Below, in pieces: positions 1 to 12,300 of a stretch of DNA of 64,000 nucleotides (position 1 is the first letter of the stretch; each line of letters begins with the position of its first letter). The stretch is from Adenophora triphylla var. japonica. Its lineage: Eukaryota; Streptophyta; Magnoliopsida; Asterales; Campanulaceae. Position numbers and translations under genes: made by a program. The stretch is from contig JAFEMH010000074.1 in assembly GCA_022495995.1 (NCBI GenBank), forward strand, positions 992,001 through 1,056,000, given 5' to 3'. The notes under the pieces were generated by a model, which was given only the letters and a program-made list of their open reading frames with translations, made no database searches and was not told the origin of the DNA.

Positions 1-87
1 TGCTGCAAATCTGTTGCGATCCCGGGCAAGTAATGAAAGGCGATCTCCTTGAATTGAGTTACTAGCTCTTCCATGTAAGTGTGATAT

Positions 88-438
88 TTACGTAGACCGG
101 GTCCACGGTCTTCCATTTGTTAGAGACACGATTGATGATGAGGGCGAGTCACCATACACCTCCAATTCCTTGATATTTCTTTCAAGGGCGGCTTCAGCTC
201 CGGCTATGCAAGCTTCATATTCGGCGGCGTTGTTGGTGACTTCGAAGTTCAACCTTCTTGCTATGGGGGTGTGTTCGTCGGTAGGATCGACCGGAAGCAT
301 TCCTATTCCGTTCCCCCTTTTGTTTGACGCCCCGTCGAAGAAGAGTTGCCGGCGATTTTCTCCTTCTAGAGCGAAGATTCCATCATCGGGAAATTGAGGT
401 TCGAGTCCTCGGGACTCATCACTTGGGAAATCGGCCAA
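88..438 (-). pseudogene. RNase H domain of the Tat/Ogre element
   Basis: The minus-strand frame shows the RNase H pattern in order: LFFDGASN (first Asp), NNAAEYEA (Glu) and VYGDS (next Asp), within about 116 residues. This is the cellular-like RNase H that follows reverse transcriptase in Ty3/gypsy polyproteins. It degrades the RNA strand of the RNA-DNA hybrid. The three acidic residues visible here are intact, but the frame is lost soon after the last motif and the RT-RH connector at about 440-1000 has no continuous frame. It is a remnant of a polyprotein, not a gene of its own. Confidence 0.8.
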
Positions 439-999
439 ATGTTACGCCATTATGCGTCCTTTTACGGATTTCCTTGAAACATAAGTGATGTCATATTCGG
501 CCAAAAGAACGACCATTTTGCCAACCTCATGGAGATGGAAGGCTTGTCGAACAGAGATATTTGATGGGGTCTATCCTTGAGACAAGATGTATCGGGTGAG
601 GCGCATGTAGTGTTTCAACTTTCCCACTACCCGGACCAAACTGCGCAAGTCTTCTCGCAAGCGAGTAATTGAGTTCGCTTCCTTGGAGCTTTACGCTACG
701 AAATAGATGGCGTTTTCGATCTTGGAATCTTTCTTCTCTTGAGCTAGCATAGCCCCGATTCTTTGTATCCGTGACGAGTTAGATATAGCAAGAGTGGCTT
801 TTGCCGATGTGGTGGGCGAGAGAATCGGGGATTCACAAGGTATGCCTTGATACTGTTCAAAGGCAAGGCGGCATTACGGAGTCCATTACGTGTAGGCATT
901 TTTCTTCATCAACTTGAAGATCGGCTCGCGAGATCGAGGTCGGTGATTTACAAAGCGGCTTATGTATTGCGGATCTTCCCATGAAGGATTTCACTTGTC

Positions 1000-1950
1000 G
1001 GTGTCGGGGTGGCTTCATTTCAACTATCGCCTTGATTTTACGGGGATCTACTTCGATTCCCCGTTACTGTCACCATATATCCTAGCACCTTACCTCGTCT
1101 TACACCGAAGGTGCACTTAGGCTGGATTCGGTCTCATGCTGTGGTCTCGGAGCGGCGAAGAATTTTCTCAAATCAACAAAGTGCTTGGCCATCGATCCTC
1201 TGGAATGTATTATCATGTCGTCCACATAGACCTCAATTTCTTTGTGGATCATGTCATGGAGCAGTATGTAGGCGCCCTTTGGTACGTAGCCCGGCATTCT
1301 TTAGTCCGAATGGCATGGCCAGTGTAGCGGTAGGTGCCCCGAGGGGTTGTGAAGGCCGTTTGGCTTGATCCTCTTACGCCATTTTGATTTGGTTGTAGCC
1401 GGCAAAACCGTCGACGAAGGATTTGACTTCATGGTTGGCCGTGGAATCTACCAAAATGTCGATGTTTGGCGGAAATCGTCTTTTGGGTGGCTTTGTTCAA
1501 GTCTACGAAGTCTACGCGGCACCGGATCTTTCCGTTGGCCTTGGTCGCAGTTACTATGTTGGAAAGCCATGTAGGGTATTCAATGACTACGATGAACCAC
1601 ATACTGAGCATCTTTTCTATCTCCTCTTTCACTTGTAGGGACCATTCGGGCTTAATTCTTCTTAGCTTACGCTGCGGCTTGACTTAAGGTCGAGCGGTAT
1701 TCGGTGCTCAACTATGGAAGGATCGAGGCTGGCATATCTTTATAGGACCATGCGAACACATCCACAAATTCTTTTAGCGGCTCAATTAGGGCATCCCTTT
1801 CGGTCCCTTCGAAGAAACTACCAATCTGCGTCTCTTTAGGCTCTTCCGCGGTTCCCAGATTCACACTCGTCAAAATCTCTTGGCGGCTTGGGCTCGATTT
1901 TCCTCTTTCAGGACAACAGCTTAAAGATTTCTTTGATATATTGTTCATTT
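1000..1950 (-). pseudogene. Reverse transcriptase domain of the Tat/Ogre element
   Basis: Three minus-strand fragments belong to one RT. At 1948-1712 is the pre-RT segment with EFVDVFAWSYKDMP, which is typical just ahead of plant gypsy RT. At 1632-1429 is the conserved block ending in FVDLNKATQK. At 1297-1100 is EVYVDDMIIHSR, the YVDD catalytic box, which is intact. Frame changes separate the fragments and stops occur in between, so no functional enzyme can be made. The order matches the RNase H at lower coordinates and the protease at higher coordinates. Confidence 0.8.
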
Positions 1951-2824
1951 AATGTGTACGCTTCTTCATCTAGTGAATCGTTATTAAGCGTTTTTAGATT
2001 ATTAGTTAATTCATCATTAGTTAAAGTGGCAATTAAGGGATACTCGAAACGGTTCGTCATTTCATTGAGAATAAGAGGGAATACGACGTGGCTACAATTT
2101 CGTGGTCTTCGGGCGTGAGGCCATCGGACGACTCGGAAGACTCAAACTTCAACAATGAGAGACTCGAGAGGACTTTACAAAGGTTGACACAAAGGGACGG
2201 GGGACCAATCCAAGTTTGGTGATCATTTCTTCTTTGGTCGCGGACGGGCTGAGAGAGTTTCCCAATTCTTTAGCGGCATTGCTTTGTCGGGGCCTCATGA
2301 CTCGGGGGCTGTCTCTTTTACATTCTCCTTCCTCGATCGTTGCTATCATCTCTTTCTACGAACCGGGATCAATTGCGTTTGGCGTCGAAAGGCGAGCATG
2401 TGGATGTAGGGATCTTCCTCAGTGCAGGGATTTCCATATCGTCACAATCGACCGCTCAATCCGGATGTAAGGGCGTATTGCGTCTCGGTGTCTTTGCTAG
2501 AAAAATCTCATGTCCCATACTCGAGCGGAAAGGCTTGGCGGGTAGTTCGGCAAGGAGGACGTCCCACACGACGTTCATAGATTCGAGTTGAGTATGACGA
2601 TGCTTGTCGATCTTTATCATGAAAATTTCTGGCTTGGCGGGGTCGGAGAGTGGGTTTGAAGAATGGTGACGAAGGCTGTGATTAGGAACCGGGGTTTGTG
2701 TGCTGTATCATGGCGGCGTTGATGTTTCCTTCCGGTATGCCTCCGAATGTTGGAAATGACAATTGGATTTGATGAATCGACTTCTTCGGAGTACGCTCGC
2801 TTGAGTGCGTTGACATAGTTAGCA

Positions 2825-3330
2825 TCACCGGATTACGGGGATTACGGCGAGACTTGCCCCGATAGTCACTTGGTCGACTCGGAGGAGGTAGCCCCGGTGT
2901 ACGGCTAAGAGCATGCTTGGTAACGGTCTCGGCTTCGTTCCTATGAGGAAGCTGTCGCCCCTTATGACTTCAAGGTCCCCTTGTCGATTAATGAATTTGA
3001 CACATTGGTGGAGAGTGGAGGCTATGGCTTTCATGTGATGCAACCAAGGGCGCCCTAGTAGGGCTGTGAACTCGGAGGATATCCATTACATGGAACTTTG
3101 CGGGCACCATTTGGGTTTCGTACCGAGTTCAGAGTCACTGTCCCCGAGGATGGGGACGGGACGTGCCATCATATGCCTTGGCGGCCGGGTAGATGGGATC
3201 ATGTGCCTTTCATTGATGCGTAAGGCCCGCATCATGCTTTGAGGAGGACATTAACGGCTGATCCGTTGTCCACCAATACTCCGAGGAGCGATGCGTGTTG
3301 AGCTTAATGGTGATGTCTAAGCTTCATTAT
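2825..3330 (-). pseudogene. Aspartic protease region of the Tat/Ogre element
   Basis: Near 3290-3240 the minus strand reads VLVDNGSAVNVLL, an aspartic protease active site of the DNGS form that is frequent in Tat-lineage elements. About 190 bases further on is GRPWLHHMKAIASTLHQ followed by KFINRQGDL, the conserved C-terminal flank of that protease. A stop codon lies directly after the active-site block and frames shift repeatedly. The family enzyme would process Gag-Pol; this copy cannot. Confidence 0.7.
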
Positions 3331-3339
3331 GTTGGGAGA

Positions 3340-6083
3340 CATCTCTTGGTAAATCTTCGTCGCGAAGGTGATCATGCTTTGCCATATAGGCGGGGGTCAT
3401 AGATTTGGTCCTTATCTCGGGATAGAGAGTCATCAAGCCGGTCACTTCGTGCTTTTTTCTTGCGAGGTAGAGCCTTTGCCGAAGCCCACAGGTTATGCTT
3501 GAGGCCTTTTGTGGCGGTTGCCATCTCGATCAACATGTTGATTGAGTGGGAGCGCCAGCTGGCGTCGGTTTTCTTCGTCGGTGTATACTCGGGAGGCTGG
3601 ACAAAGGCGAACCTTGGGCGACCCAGGGGTTGGACTTACGTTACACGGTACTACGGTATCCAGAAGGTCTCAATTCCGTCGTTGGCAAGGCTTTTACGCT
3701 CTTTTACCCCTGTTTGCTTTGGGGAAAGGCGGCGGAGTAGAGTACATAATAATCAAATCCCCGAGATGGCTCCCGAGCGTTCCCACACTGTTATCACCGG
3801 CCTCGAATCTCTCCTTCAATTTTTCTTTGGGAGGAAATTTTCTTTTTCTTAGGAGGACGGTCCTCGTGTATCCGATCTGATAATCCCTTTCAAGGCAATC
3901 GGGACAGTCACAAATATCCCACCAAATGTGTTCTACGGTGGTGGCGGATTTGGGACCTCGGGTTGGCGGTCTTTGGAATGACTTTGAGTGGGCCGGGTCG
4001 GGGGATCTGGCTGTGGGCTCATGCAGGCGAGTGATTGGACTCCGCCGGATAATGAGAGATATTGAGGTCCGGGAACGGGCATATGTTTGTCCTTCGAGGT
4101 AGCCCCGGTCGGTTGGGATATTGTTAAGGTCCCGAAGTGGCGTGTGGCCTCTTCAATCCGGGCTGCTGTACATTGCAGCGTTCTTCCGGGGCTTTGATGG
4201 CTGACCATATTTCTTCAATTGTTCCTTGATTTTCATCACTCGGCGATATTTGTGGGATCATCACTTTGAGAGGGGACAGCGACGGTATACCGAACTCTTT
4301 CGTCCACGGCTAGCTGTTTGGGGGCCGGTTGCCTGTAAGTCGACGGGCGGGAGTCCGGCGGTGGAAACATAGGAATCTTGGGGTAGCATCTTGATGTATC
4401 AGGGACGATTAAGAAGAGGAGGAGAACCCTCTTCCTTCTTTGCGGTAAAAGTGCCATCGGAATTGAGGCGATAGTCAAACCATGACTTGCGACAACCCCC
4501 GGAAGGTCATCAATTTGAGCCTCATGTCGAAGTCTCATACATTCTACCAAGCTGGATCCAATGCGAGTGCATGCGAGGGATTTTGGAGGACGGAGCAATG
4601 TGGTCCCCATCATTACCGGCGATGCGAGACATTACGAAACCCGGAGTCGGAATAAACGGCGAAGGCGATGACGCGCTTGACTCTTCCCAACTAATCAAAC
4701 GATGACCGGTGTCGAAACCAACCTTTGTGAGGAGGCTGCGGGGGAAAGGACACGAAGGTTCGGATGTGCAGGAATGGAAGGAGGGTAGGTGTTTGGGCTT
4801 TAGGCTCATGCAACATGCGATTATTTGTTCACGTTTACTTAAAACATGCTTTATTAACCTAATCGGTTGGAAAAGATTGCTCTTCTTTTTCGCAAACTAC
4901 TCTGGATCTGGATCGGTGGGCCCCGTCACTACGTCTATAAGCCCCTCGTATTCCACTGTATTTCGACCTCCCGGGGTGGACGGCCCGGGCGAGGGTCCTA
5001 TAGGGCAAGCGGGTCCCACCGACCGAAAGAAAACGATCCTAAAAGTCGGCGGGTAATCGAGTCTTAACGAGCATTCGATGTAAATTACGGACAAGGCGAC
5101 GTCAAAAGTCAAGATCATGTCAGGGCTCGACGAAAAGTCGGCATGATTTGGGCGATAAGCGTCCACAATTGATCTTGACTTGTCGTCGGTTAAGCCGTAA
5201 TTAGGCATGGAATAATCATTAATCCTTGATGACTCGGTGTCAATCTTTGGGAGTCGAGTGTATAATTTGTGCCGATCGAGCCGAAGTCAAGGCGCCGGTC
5301 AATATCTTGGTCAAAGTCTGCGGCGGAAAACCGGCGAGAACTTCGGCGATTAGGGTCCCGAAAGATATTGAGTCGGTATGCCGACAAAGGCTTGAAAGGA
5401 AAGGTCTATACACGAGACGGGGCATGACACGGACCGGACTAAAAACCAACGGGTCTCGGACAAAGTGTGTCACGGACAAGTGCATGGTCGACACGAGGCT
5501 CCATGGGATGTTTGGGTAGTCTGTGCTCATCAGAGGCGTAATAAGACCAAACGGACCGCGACAAGGATTTCCCGGGTTAGGGACGTAGTGTGCAGTGTAC
5601 GGTCACGTGCGCGTAGTGTGCAAGCAGTCTATATTCTTTTTCTGAGTAAAATAGAAATTTTTCATGTGTCTTAAAAATATGATGCATGATTTTTTTTGAA
5701 AATTTTCTTTTTTTTTGAAAATCCTTTTTTTTTTTTGAATTTTTTTTTTGAAATTTAATGAACACATAAGCACGTAAGCACGAAAATTCCGACAGTTTAG
5801 GGACATGATTCCGACAGTCAAAATTTTGACTTTTTCCGAGGCGGCCAAAACAACACGAAAAATGTGCAAAAATCAACACACACACACAAATGATTTTCAA
5901 AGTCGGGACGGAAGCTTGACCCTCAAAAGCTTTTTCCTTTTTTTTTTGGAAAACGGTGATACCGGTACGTGGGATTGTTAGACCACAATTTATCCCCGAC
6001 TCGTGTTAGGAGGCGGTAGCAGGGAAGTTTAATGGTTTCCACCAATATACCAAATATCATTTTTTTTTTAGAAAAACCTTAAT
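3340..6083 (-). other. Gag region (eroded) and untranslated leader of the Tat/Ogre element
   Basis: By position this stretch should hold gag and the 5' leader. No frame longer than about 130 codons survives on the coding strand, and I cannot point to a convincing Gag core or zinc knuckle. A proline-rich minus-strand fragment at 3933-4208 could be part of gag. From about 5580 to 6083 the sequence turns AT-rich with long T runs on the plus strand and no coding character, as expected of a leader. Other long frames here are chance frames in GC-rich decayed DNA. Confidence 0.45.
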
Positions 6084-6084
6084 G

Positions 6085-6102
6085 TCCCAGCGGAGTCGCC
6101 CT
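6085..6102 (-). other. Primer binding site of the Tat/Ogre element
   Basis: Directly downstream of the LTR end, two bases inward, the minus strand reads GGGCGACTCCGCTGGGA. It corresponds to the GGCGACTCC..GGG primer site seen in Ogre/Tat elements, which I recall as being primed by tRNA-Arg. Its first base differs from the usual T. Confidence 0.6.
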
Positions 6103-6103
6103 T

Positions 6104-7880
6104 TGTGATGATGTGTCGCCATTTCGCGGGAAAAATTTCGATTTTTTTCGCGTTTCTTTGAAAAAACCAAATAAAACCCGGGAAAAAGAACGGAGTCGCC
6201 ACGCCATTTTTGTTTTAAGGGCCAAAACTTTGAAAAATGCCCGAGATCAGAGATTTGGGTTCGGAGGTCATGTTACACGCCGGGAAGGACGTTAGTGTGC
6301 ACCCGGAATGCCTCGTAAACGAGTCTTCCAAGCTGAAAATCATTTGTGTGTGTGTGTGTGTGTGTGTTTTGGCCAAAATAATTTGAAACTCAGAAAAGTA
6401 AAAATTGGGATATCTTTTTAAGACTTTAAACTGATCCCATGATTTTTTGGAAGATTTTTGGATTGAGATTTGGTACTCAAAAGACCTTTTGAAGTTGAGA
6501 GCAACTTCTGCCAGAATGAAAAAGGCAGTGGACCTTTGATTTTGAAATGGATTCAAGGGTCTTAAAACTTCATAATCTGGATAAACTCAGAGAATGAAAG
6601 TTGTTCCAGACACCTTAAATAAGATTTGTGCGAAGGAATTTTCCATTTTGGAGAAGATTTGAGGGGTCAAAACCTTCTGGAAATCTCAGATATGCAATCT
6701 GGATTTCCAGAAGCTGATGAACTAGCCTCTAAAAGAAAATTTGAAAAGAGGAGTTTTACTCACCCAAAAAATAAAGTAAAAATATATCTGGAAAGCTCTG
6801 GATGTTGGATACAAAAAGTGTTTTGTAGTCAACACCAAATTCCAAGTTTATCTGTGTCCAAAAATTAAGACAATGGACTGGGATCTTGGAAAATTGCTAC
6901 TGGACAGCAACTTCTCAAGAAAGAAAATATGATTTTAAGGGGGGTTTTGCATCCATGCTTGTCCCCATTTCCCTAGGTTTTGGTTAGTGATCACTTGACA
7001 TTTTAGTGGTGAATCAACTATACCAAACCATCCTTAAGTACATTAGGACTAAGCACTTCATTTGCTTGGGAAGGGGATTTTTATCCTTTGAAAATGAGAT
7101 TTGATGCTTGAAAATGGTTTTTAGGGTTTTGAAAATGCATTTGCAAGAAAATAAGAACACATTGAAGAAAATGTTGATCCTTGTAGAAGATCATCCATGG
7201 AGATGAACTTCCATGGTGATCTTCTTGGATCTAAGACAAGAAGAAGAATGAACTACATTTTGTAGTTTGAAAATGCATGCATGGATGAAAGATTTAGGGT
7301 AAGAAGAGGGAGGTTATACCTATCTTCTTTGTATTTTGGGGCTTTGGCTTGAATGTATGAGTGTTTGAGACTTTGAATGTAAGAGTGTTTGGGTTTGATT
7401 TGAGTGAGTGAAAGTTGGGAAGATTCAAGAGAAAAAGGTGACAATTCTTATGGAATTCTCACTGTTTTCTCGAGTATATTCGCCAGATACTATGAATTGT
7501 GCTCTTGTTCCTCCTTATTTTTGTATTTGGAGGGCTCAATTTATAGCCCTACTGAAAATTGCAATCTCATCCGCGCGGATAGGACTGCGGCGTGCACTTT
7601 GTTCATTAAATCTTTGCTCCAGGCTTTGGACAAGAGGAATAATCTTTTTTTAAAATTCAAATTAACCAGCCAGATTATGTTTCCAGCCATTTCTTTTTTT
7701 GGTTTTTCTTATTTCTTTTGCTTTTTTTGATTCTTTTCCTTGGTTTATCTTTTTTTGGCAATCCCCATTTTGCCCTCACTTTGTTAGAAAAGTTAGGAAT
7801 GTTAGGAATTGTTAGAAATGTTATAACTTTCGTTAATTTTCTAACGAAAATTCTAACAAGCTCAAATTGGAGCACTTACA
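6104..7880 (-). repeat. 5' LTR of the Tat/Ogre element (1777 bp)
   Basis: On the minus strand the LTR starts TGTAAGTGCTCC at 7880 and ends CATCATCACA at 6104, directly followed by the primer binding site. A TATA box (CTATAAAT on the minus strand, 7546-7539) marks the promoter, leaving a U3 of about 340 bp. A (GT)n run lies at 6344-6367. Near the 3' end is an inner copy of the primer-site motif, TGGCGTGGCGACTCC. Related copies occur at 58596-59973 (starts TGTAAGTACCCC) and about 50590-51068. Confidence 0.8.
7539..7546 (-). promoter_or_regulatory. TATA box of the Tat/Ogre LTR
   Basis: The minus strand reads GGGCTATAAATTGAGCCC around this site, within U3 about 340 bp from the LTR start. The solo LTR at 58596-59973 has the equivalent CTATAAATAGAGCCC at a similar offset, which supports it as the element promoter. 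Confidence 0.6.
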
Positions 7881-8760
7881 GTTACTTCCATATAAAAATG
7901 TCTTATTTTTTTATCACTTCATATATCGAAACAAATAGAAACTTTAGATGACAAATTAGCAAAAATATTATATAAATCAAATTTATATTCTCCTACTATA
8001 TTTTTAACATCTCGTGTTAGGGTTGTACGAACTACTTTGCTAGCGGCGGGATTAAAACAACATCTAAATGTTCATAGTCTTCGTTATCAGGAAAATTAAA
8101 GGGAAGAGATTGCTTACAAACAAATTTAGCCATTTCTCTTCTATGATTTAGATGATTGTATGAAAATAAATTAGAAGAAGTTTGAGAAGACGTACTAATA
8201 TTTTTCGAGGAAGCGAATCCTTGCAATTGTGCTTGAGTGGTATCTATGACATATTCCCCGGGGTGTTTTTCTTTTGTTTGCCTTCTCAAAGTATTGTATC
8301 CACCACCGGTACAATAATCACATGTTTGTTTGTTATTTGTTGGACAAAAGTTGCATATTGCTTTGAAATTCTTACCCGTTGCGTCAACGGAAACTTTTTT
8401 GTAGAATTTCGTGAATACTTCGGAGTCACTTTTCTACGTTCTTGGAACGGAAGAGAGATTGTTTTTTACTTTACGCCGCAGCCCTCCCATTGTGGCTTCC
8501 ATAGTATTGCCATCACTTTCTTGAGTAGTTGGAGTTAGATTATCAACATTTTGTGGTGGCACAAAATTTGGAATCTCTTCCACTTCGTCATCATCTTCTC
8601 AATCTTCCACCTCATTTTGCCCCGAAAGCCCCATATCATAAAATTGACCACCTTCATTTTCAACAAATCATAGTGGTGGTGGTGGTGCTTGAGAAGAAGA
8701 TTCCCCTCGCCCTCTACCCTTACTACCTTCTTGCTTGTGAGGTTCTTAAGAATATTCATA
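7881..8760 (-). pseudogene. hAT transposase N-terminal part (BED finger and following region), broken
   Basis: A Ser/His/Asn-rich start lies near 8760-8540. Then comes a BED-type zinc finger region (8420-8280, with KAICNFC and RRQTKEKHP), followed by QAQLQGFASS and the LPFNF motif around 8120. The frame continues with a segment resembling the VSICFDI.SD block of Ac/RICESLEEPER-like transposases near 7930. The same motifs occur in the neighbouring hAT (STRDTK, KLSICADIWSD, THSYIGIT), which identifies the fragment. Frameshifts and an in-frame stop at the position of a conserved Trp show that it is dead. It stops at 7881 because of the retroelement insertion. Confidence 0.65.
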
Positions 8761-9301
8761 ATGTAAAATATGAAAATATATGAAATGAAAATGAAATAAA
8801 GATGTTAGATGGAAATATGAATATTGGATGAAAATAAGAAAGTTGGATTATGATTTGAGCTTGAGAATCAAAGAATTTAACGAAATTCGTTAGAGAAAGT
8901 TAAGAGAGAGTTAATGGAGTTTGTGTGGAAAAAATGTGAGGGGAGGAGGATGGTATTTATAGTTGAGGAAATTTGTTAAGATTACAATTTTTTTAGGACT
9001 GAAAATCTGGCCAAAAAAAGGGTCAAAACGGCTATTTTTTGTCAACTAGTCGTTAGCTAACGGGCATAATGGCTAGTTTCTGACGGTTACGGTTCGGCGG
9101 TTCGAACTGACGGTTCCGATTCCGACGGTTTAAAATCGTCGGTTCACGATTTTTTAAAAGTAGAAACCGGAACCGGACCGCCAAACCGCCGGTTACGGTT
9201 CCGGTCGGTTACGGTTCCGGCCAGTTTCGATTCAAGACGGTTACGGTTCGGACCGGTTCCACGGTTCCGGGCCGATTCCGATTGCGATTTGGACATCCCT
9301 A
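7881..9301 (-). mobile_element. Older hAT transposon, 5' part, split by the Tat element
   Basis: The minus strand carries a hAT terminal sequence (TAGGGATGTCC, ending at 9301), a subterminal region full of ACGGTTCCGG-like repeats (9060-9300), and a decayed transposase N-terminus running down to 7881, where the retroelement LTR begins mid-frame. The 3' half must lie beyond the left edge, on the far side of the retroelement. The sequence just beyond its terminus (9296-9303) was the target of the second hAT, whose duplication is TCCCTAAA. Confidence 0.75.
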
Positions 9302-9303
9302 AA

Positions 9304-12300
9304 TAGAGGTGCCCAGCCGGTTCAAACCGGCAGTTCCGGTTCTGAACCGGCGGTTCACCAGCCCGTCACTCCTTGAACCGAAATCGGCCCGGTTATTCAC
9401 GGTTTCGGTTCCCGATTCGGGCCGGCCGTACCGATTTCGGTTCCGGTTTTGAACCGTCAATTTCAAAAAAAAAAAAAAAATTTTACGGCGTCCGCCCAAG
9501 AGGGCCGAATGATTACGGCGGCCGCCCAAGCCTAGCCCTAACTTTTAAACTGTTAAATTTTTAACAGTTTTTTCAAAAAAAAAGTTAAATTTTTAACAGT
9601 TTCTGTTAAGTTTTATAAAAAAGCTATTTTTTTTTTTGGATAAATAAGGCTATTTTAGACTTTTGTTTACTACATACATTTTTTGCAAAAAGTTATATAA
9701 AAAAAGTTATGAATTTTGAAAGAAATAAAACTTAATTTTTTAAAAAAAATAAACGAAAGTATATAAAAGAAAAAGGGAAGGTACCTTTAAATTTTATTAA
9801 TTAAAATAAAATTACAAAAGAGGGGGACAACCAACCTTACCCTTTTATAAATAAGGGGAGACATTTAGAAGCCTTTATCTCAACCTAACTATTACAATTA
9901 AATAAAAATAAACCTAATCTAAAGTCTAATCTATAAAATTATAATTAACCTAATCTAAAGTCTAAAGAGCGGCGTAATTCATTCGGCTTCGCTCCCCGAT
10001 GTATCTTCATCAAAGGCCTCCTCCTCCTCGAAACTACTTCTTTTATCTTGAAGTCGTAGTTCGGCTCTATGCCAATCGCCGAGCAACATTTGATATTCTA
10101 AATTATATGGAGATAACCTTGACCTTCGATCGGACAAGACATTTCCTCCTACACTAAATACTTCTTCTACGGCGACGGTTGAGGCGGGAGCGGCTAGGAT
10201 CTCCTTTGCTATCAATGATAGAATAGGATAGTTGTTTGCCCTTCGTGCCCACCACTTTACAATATCAAATTCTTCTATAGGCTCAAAAGAAGTGGTTAAA
10301 TAATTTTCAAGTTCAACATAAGTGGAGCCACCTCGTTGACGTTTTTGACTTCTAGAACTAATTAAATTATCTATAAAGTTAAAGGGATCGCTATCTTCGT
10401 GAGAACTACCACCTACATTTTCACTACTAGGATAAACAATATTACTCAAAGATCATAATATTCTCTATAAAGTGCATATACAATATTTTTAGTCTCAGTT
10501 ACAACGTCTTTTGCCTTTGGGATAGGTCTATCTAAAAAGAAATCAAAGCCGGTGAAAAATAGATTCTTATAATAATAATCAAGTATTTGTTCTAAACCAT
10601 CTTCTCTTATCCTAGGATCTAATAGTTTAGCTACTAAAAATAATGGGAGAATGTTCAAAAAATATTTAAGCCATTTTGTTCTCATCATACTAATACATTC
10701 ACCTAAAATTGGACAATCTTTAAAATGCATAAATATATAACTAATTTTAGCGGCGTGTTCTAAAACTAACGGTGAAGTGGGATAGTAAGAACCGGATAAT
10801 TGTACGGTAGCATCTTTAAAAACTTTCAAAATTTTCTTTTAATTATTACAAACATCCCATTGATGAGGCAATATTATAGTTGAATACTCTATTTGTTGAA
10901 TAAACTGACACAATAGTTCACGAAAATCATAAGAGTCGAATAACATTTTATAAGTGGAATTCCATCGGTTTGAAACATCTAGGGAAAATCTTTTAGGTGG
11001 GATACTATTTATTTTACAAAATCTAATCCACAATTTTGTTACACTATGATTTCTCATTATATAAGCAAGAACTTCCTTAATTGGGGCTACATGTTCCTAA
11101 AGTTGATAAACCATCTTGCACACACAAATTTAAAATATGACATATGCACCTAACATGAAAAAATTTACCCCCAATGGATGGTTGACAAATTTCATTGAGT
11201 GATGGTAAACTAGCAGTATGATTAGCAGCATTATCAAATCCAATTAAAAAAAATTGTGAACTAATCCATATTCTTGTAAAACTCTAGCAATTTTGTTACA
11301 AATATTTTGAGCGTTATGAACAGTATCAAAAGATTTATATGCAATTAATCGTTTTTGTAATTTCCAACTACTATCAACCCAATGACATGTAATTCCTATA
11401 TAGCTATGAGTTTGCCAATGGTCACTCCATATATCGGCACATATTGACAATTTTTGGGGTAAATCTTTAAACGTATTAATTAAAGTTAATTTTCCTTGTA
11501 GATATTGGACTTTAGTATCACGAGTACTTGTATTTTTATTAATTTCTTTAGCCGCGGGATTTAAACAAAGTTGTGCCATATTAGACCATAATCTATCATT
11601 ACTAAAATTAAAGGGTAATCCTTTAGCAGCAGTATATTTTGTCATTCTTCTTCTATACGTTGCATTATCAAATTTAAATAATTGCGAAGACGTACCTTGT
11701 GAGGATCCCGTAAATCCTTGTAGTTGTGTTTGATCTTGGGCATCTCCAACTTGGTCGGGGTGCTTTGACGTCAAGTGTCTTTTAAATGTCCCTTAACCAC
11801 CTCCATGGGTAAAGGCAAATTTTTGAGTGCAATGGTTGCAAGAAACAGTGTATTGGTTGGTACCTTCAATTGGCTCTTTTGAAAAGTGCACGGTCATGAT
11901 GTCAGACCTCCCCGTGGTTCGACCTCCTCGACCTCGACCTCGAATTTTACCAACACCTCGCGCTTCACTTTGGGTTTGAGTCGTTTGAGTGTTACTCCCT
12001 TGGGTATAACCATGACCACCCATTGGAAATGTTGCATCAACTTCGTCATCGCTCAAATCGAGCGTTTCATGTGGTTGTATATTATCCCAAATGGAATCAT
12101 CGGGGGGGGGGGAAATTGGATGCGTAGTTGCCTTATTCTTTCCCTTATCGTCACCGCCGCCACGAGATGAAGACATTTTTTTCGATGAAAAGATGGAATT
12201 ATGTGAAAAAAATGGAATTATGGAGACTTTGAGACTTTGAAAGTTTGAGATAATATAGAGATTAATTGAGAGAGAGATTGAGAGAATGAGTAGAGAATGG

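Larger units (their letters stand above)
1..7880 (-). mobile_element. Tat/Ogre-type Ty3/gypsy LTR retrotransposon, 5' part, decayed, open at left edge
   Basis: Reading on the minus strand the order is LTR (7880-6104), primer binding site, untranslated leader, a gag region, protease, reverse transcriptase and RNase H. Integrase and the 3' LTR would lie left of base 1. Lineage is inferred from the DNGS-type protease, the downstream GRPW motif and a primer site beginning GGCGACTCCGCTGGG. Coding frames carry many stops and shifts, so the copy is dead. Its outer boundary is fixed because at 7881 the sequence switches abruptly into a hAT transposase reading frame on the same strand, so the retroelement integrated into that hAT. 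The target duplication cannot be verified because the other end is outside the window. Confidence 0.85.

Noticed and set aside
3933..5530. Several 90-135 codon frames on both strands
   Set aside because: They lie in the decayed gag region of the Tat element, overlap each other in several frames and show no recognisable domain.
8529..8783. Opposed frames of 74-84 residues rich in His
   Set aside because: Shadow of the low-complexity start of the older hAT transposase.
9050..9300. GC-rich ACGGTTCCGG repeats as a satellite or promoter island
   Set aside because: They are the subterminal repeats typical of this hAT family and recur at 12.5-12.7 and 26.4-27.0 kb inside hAT termini.
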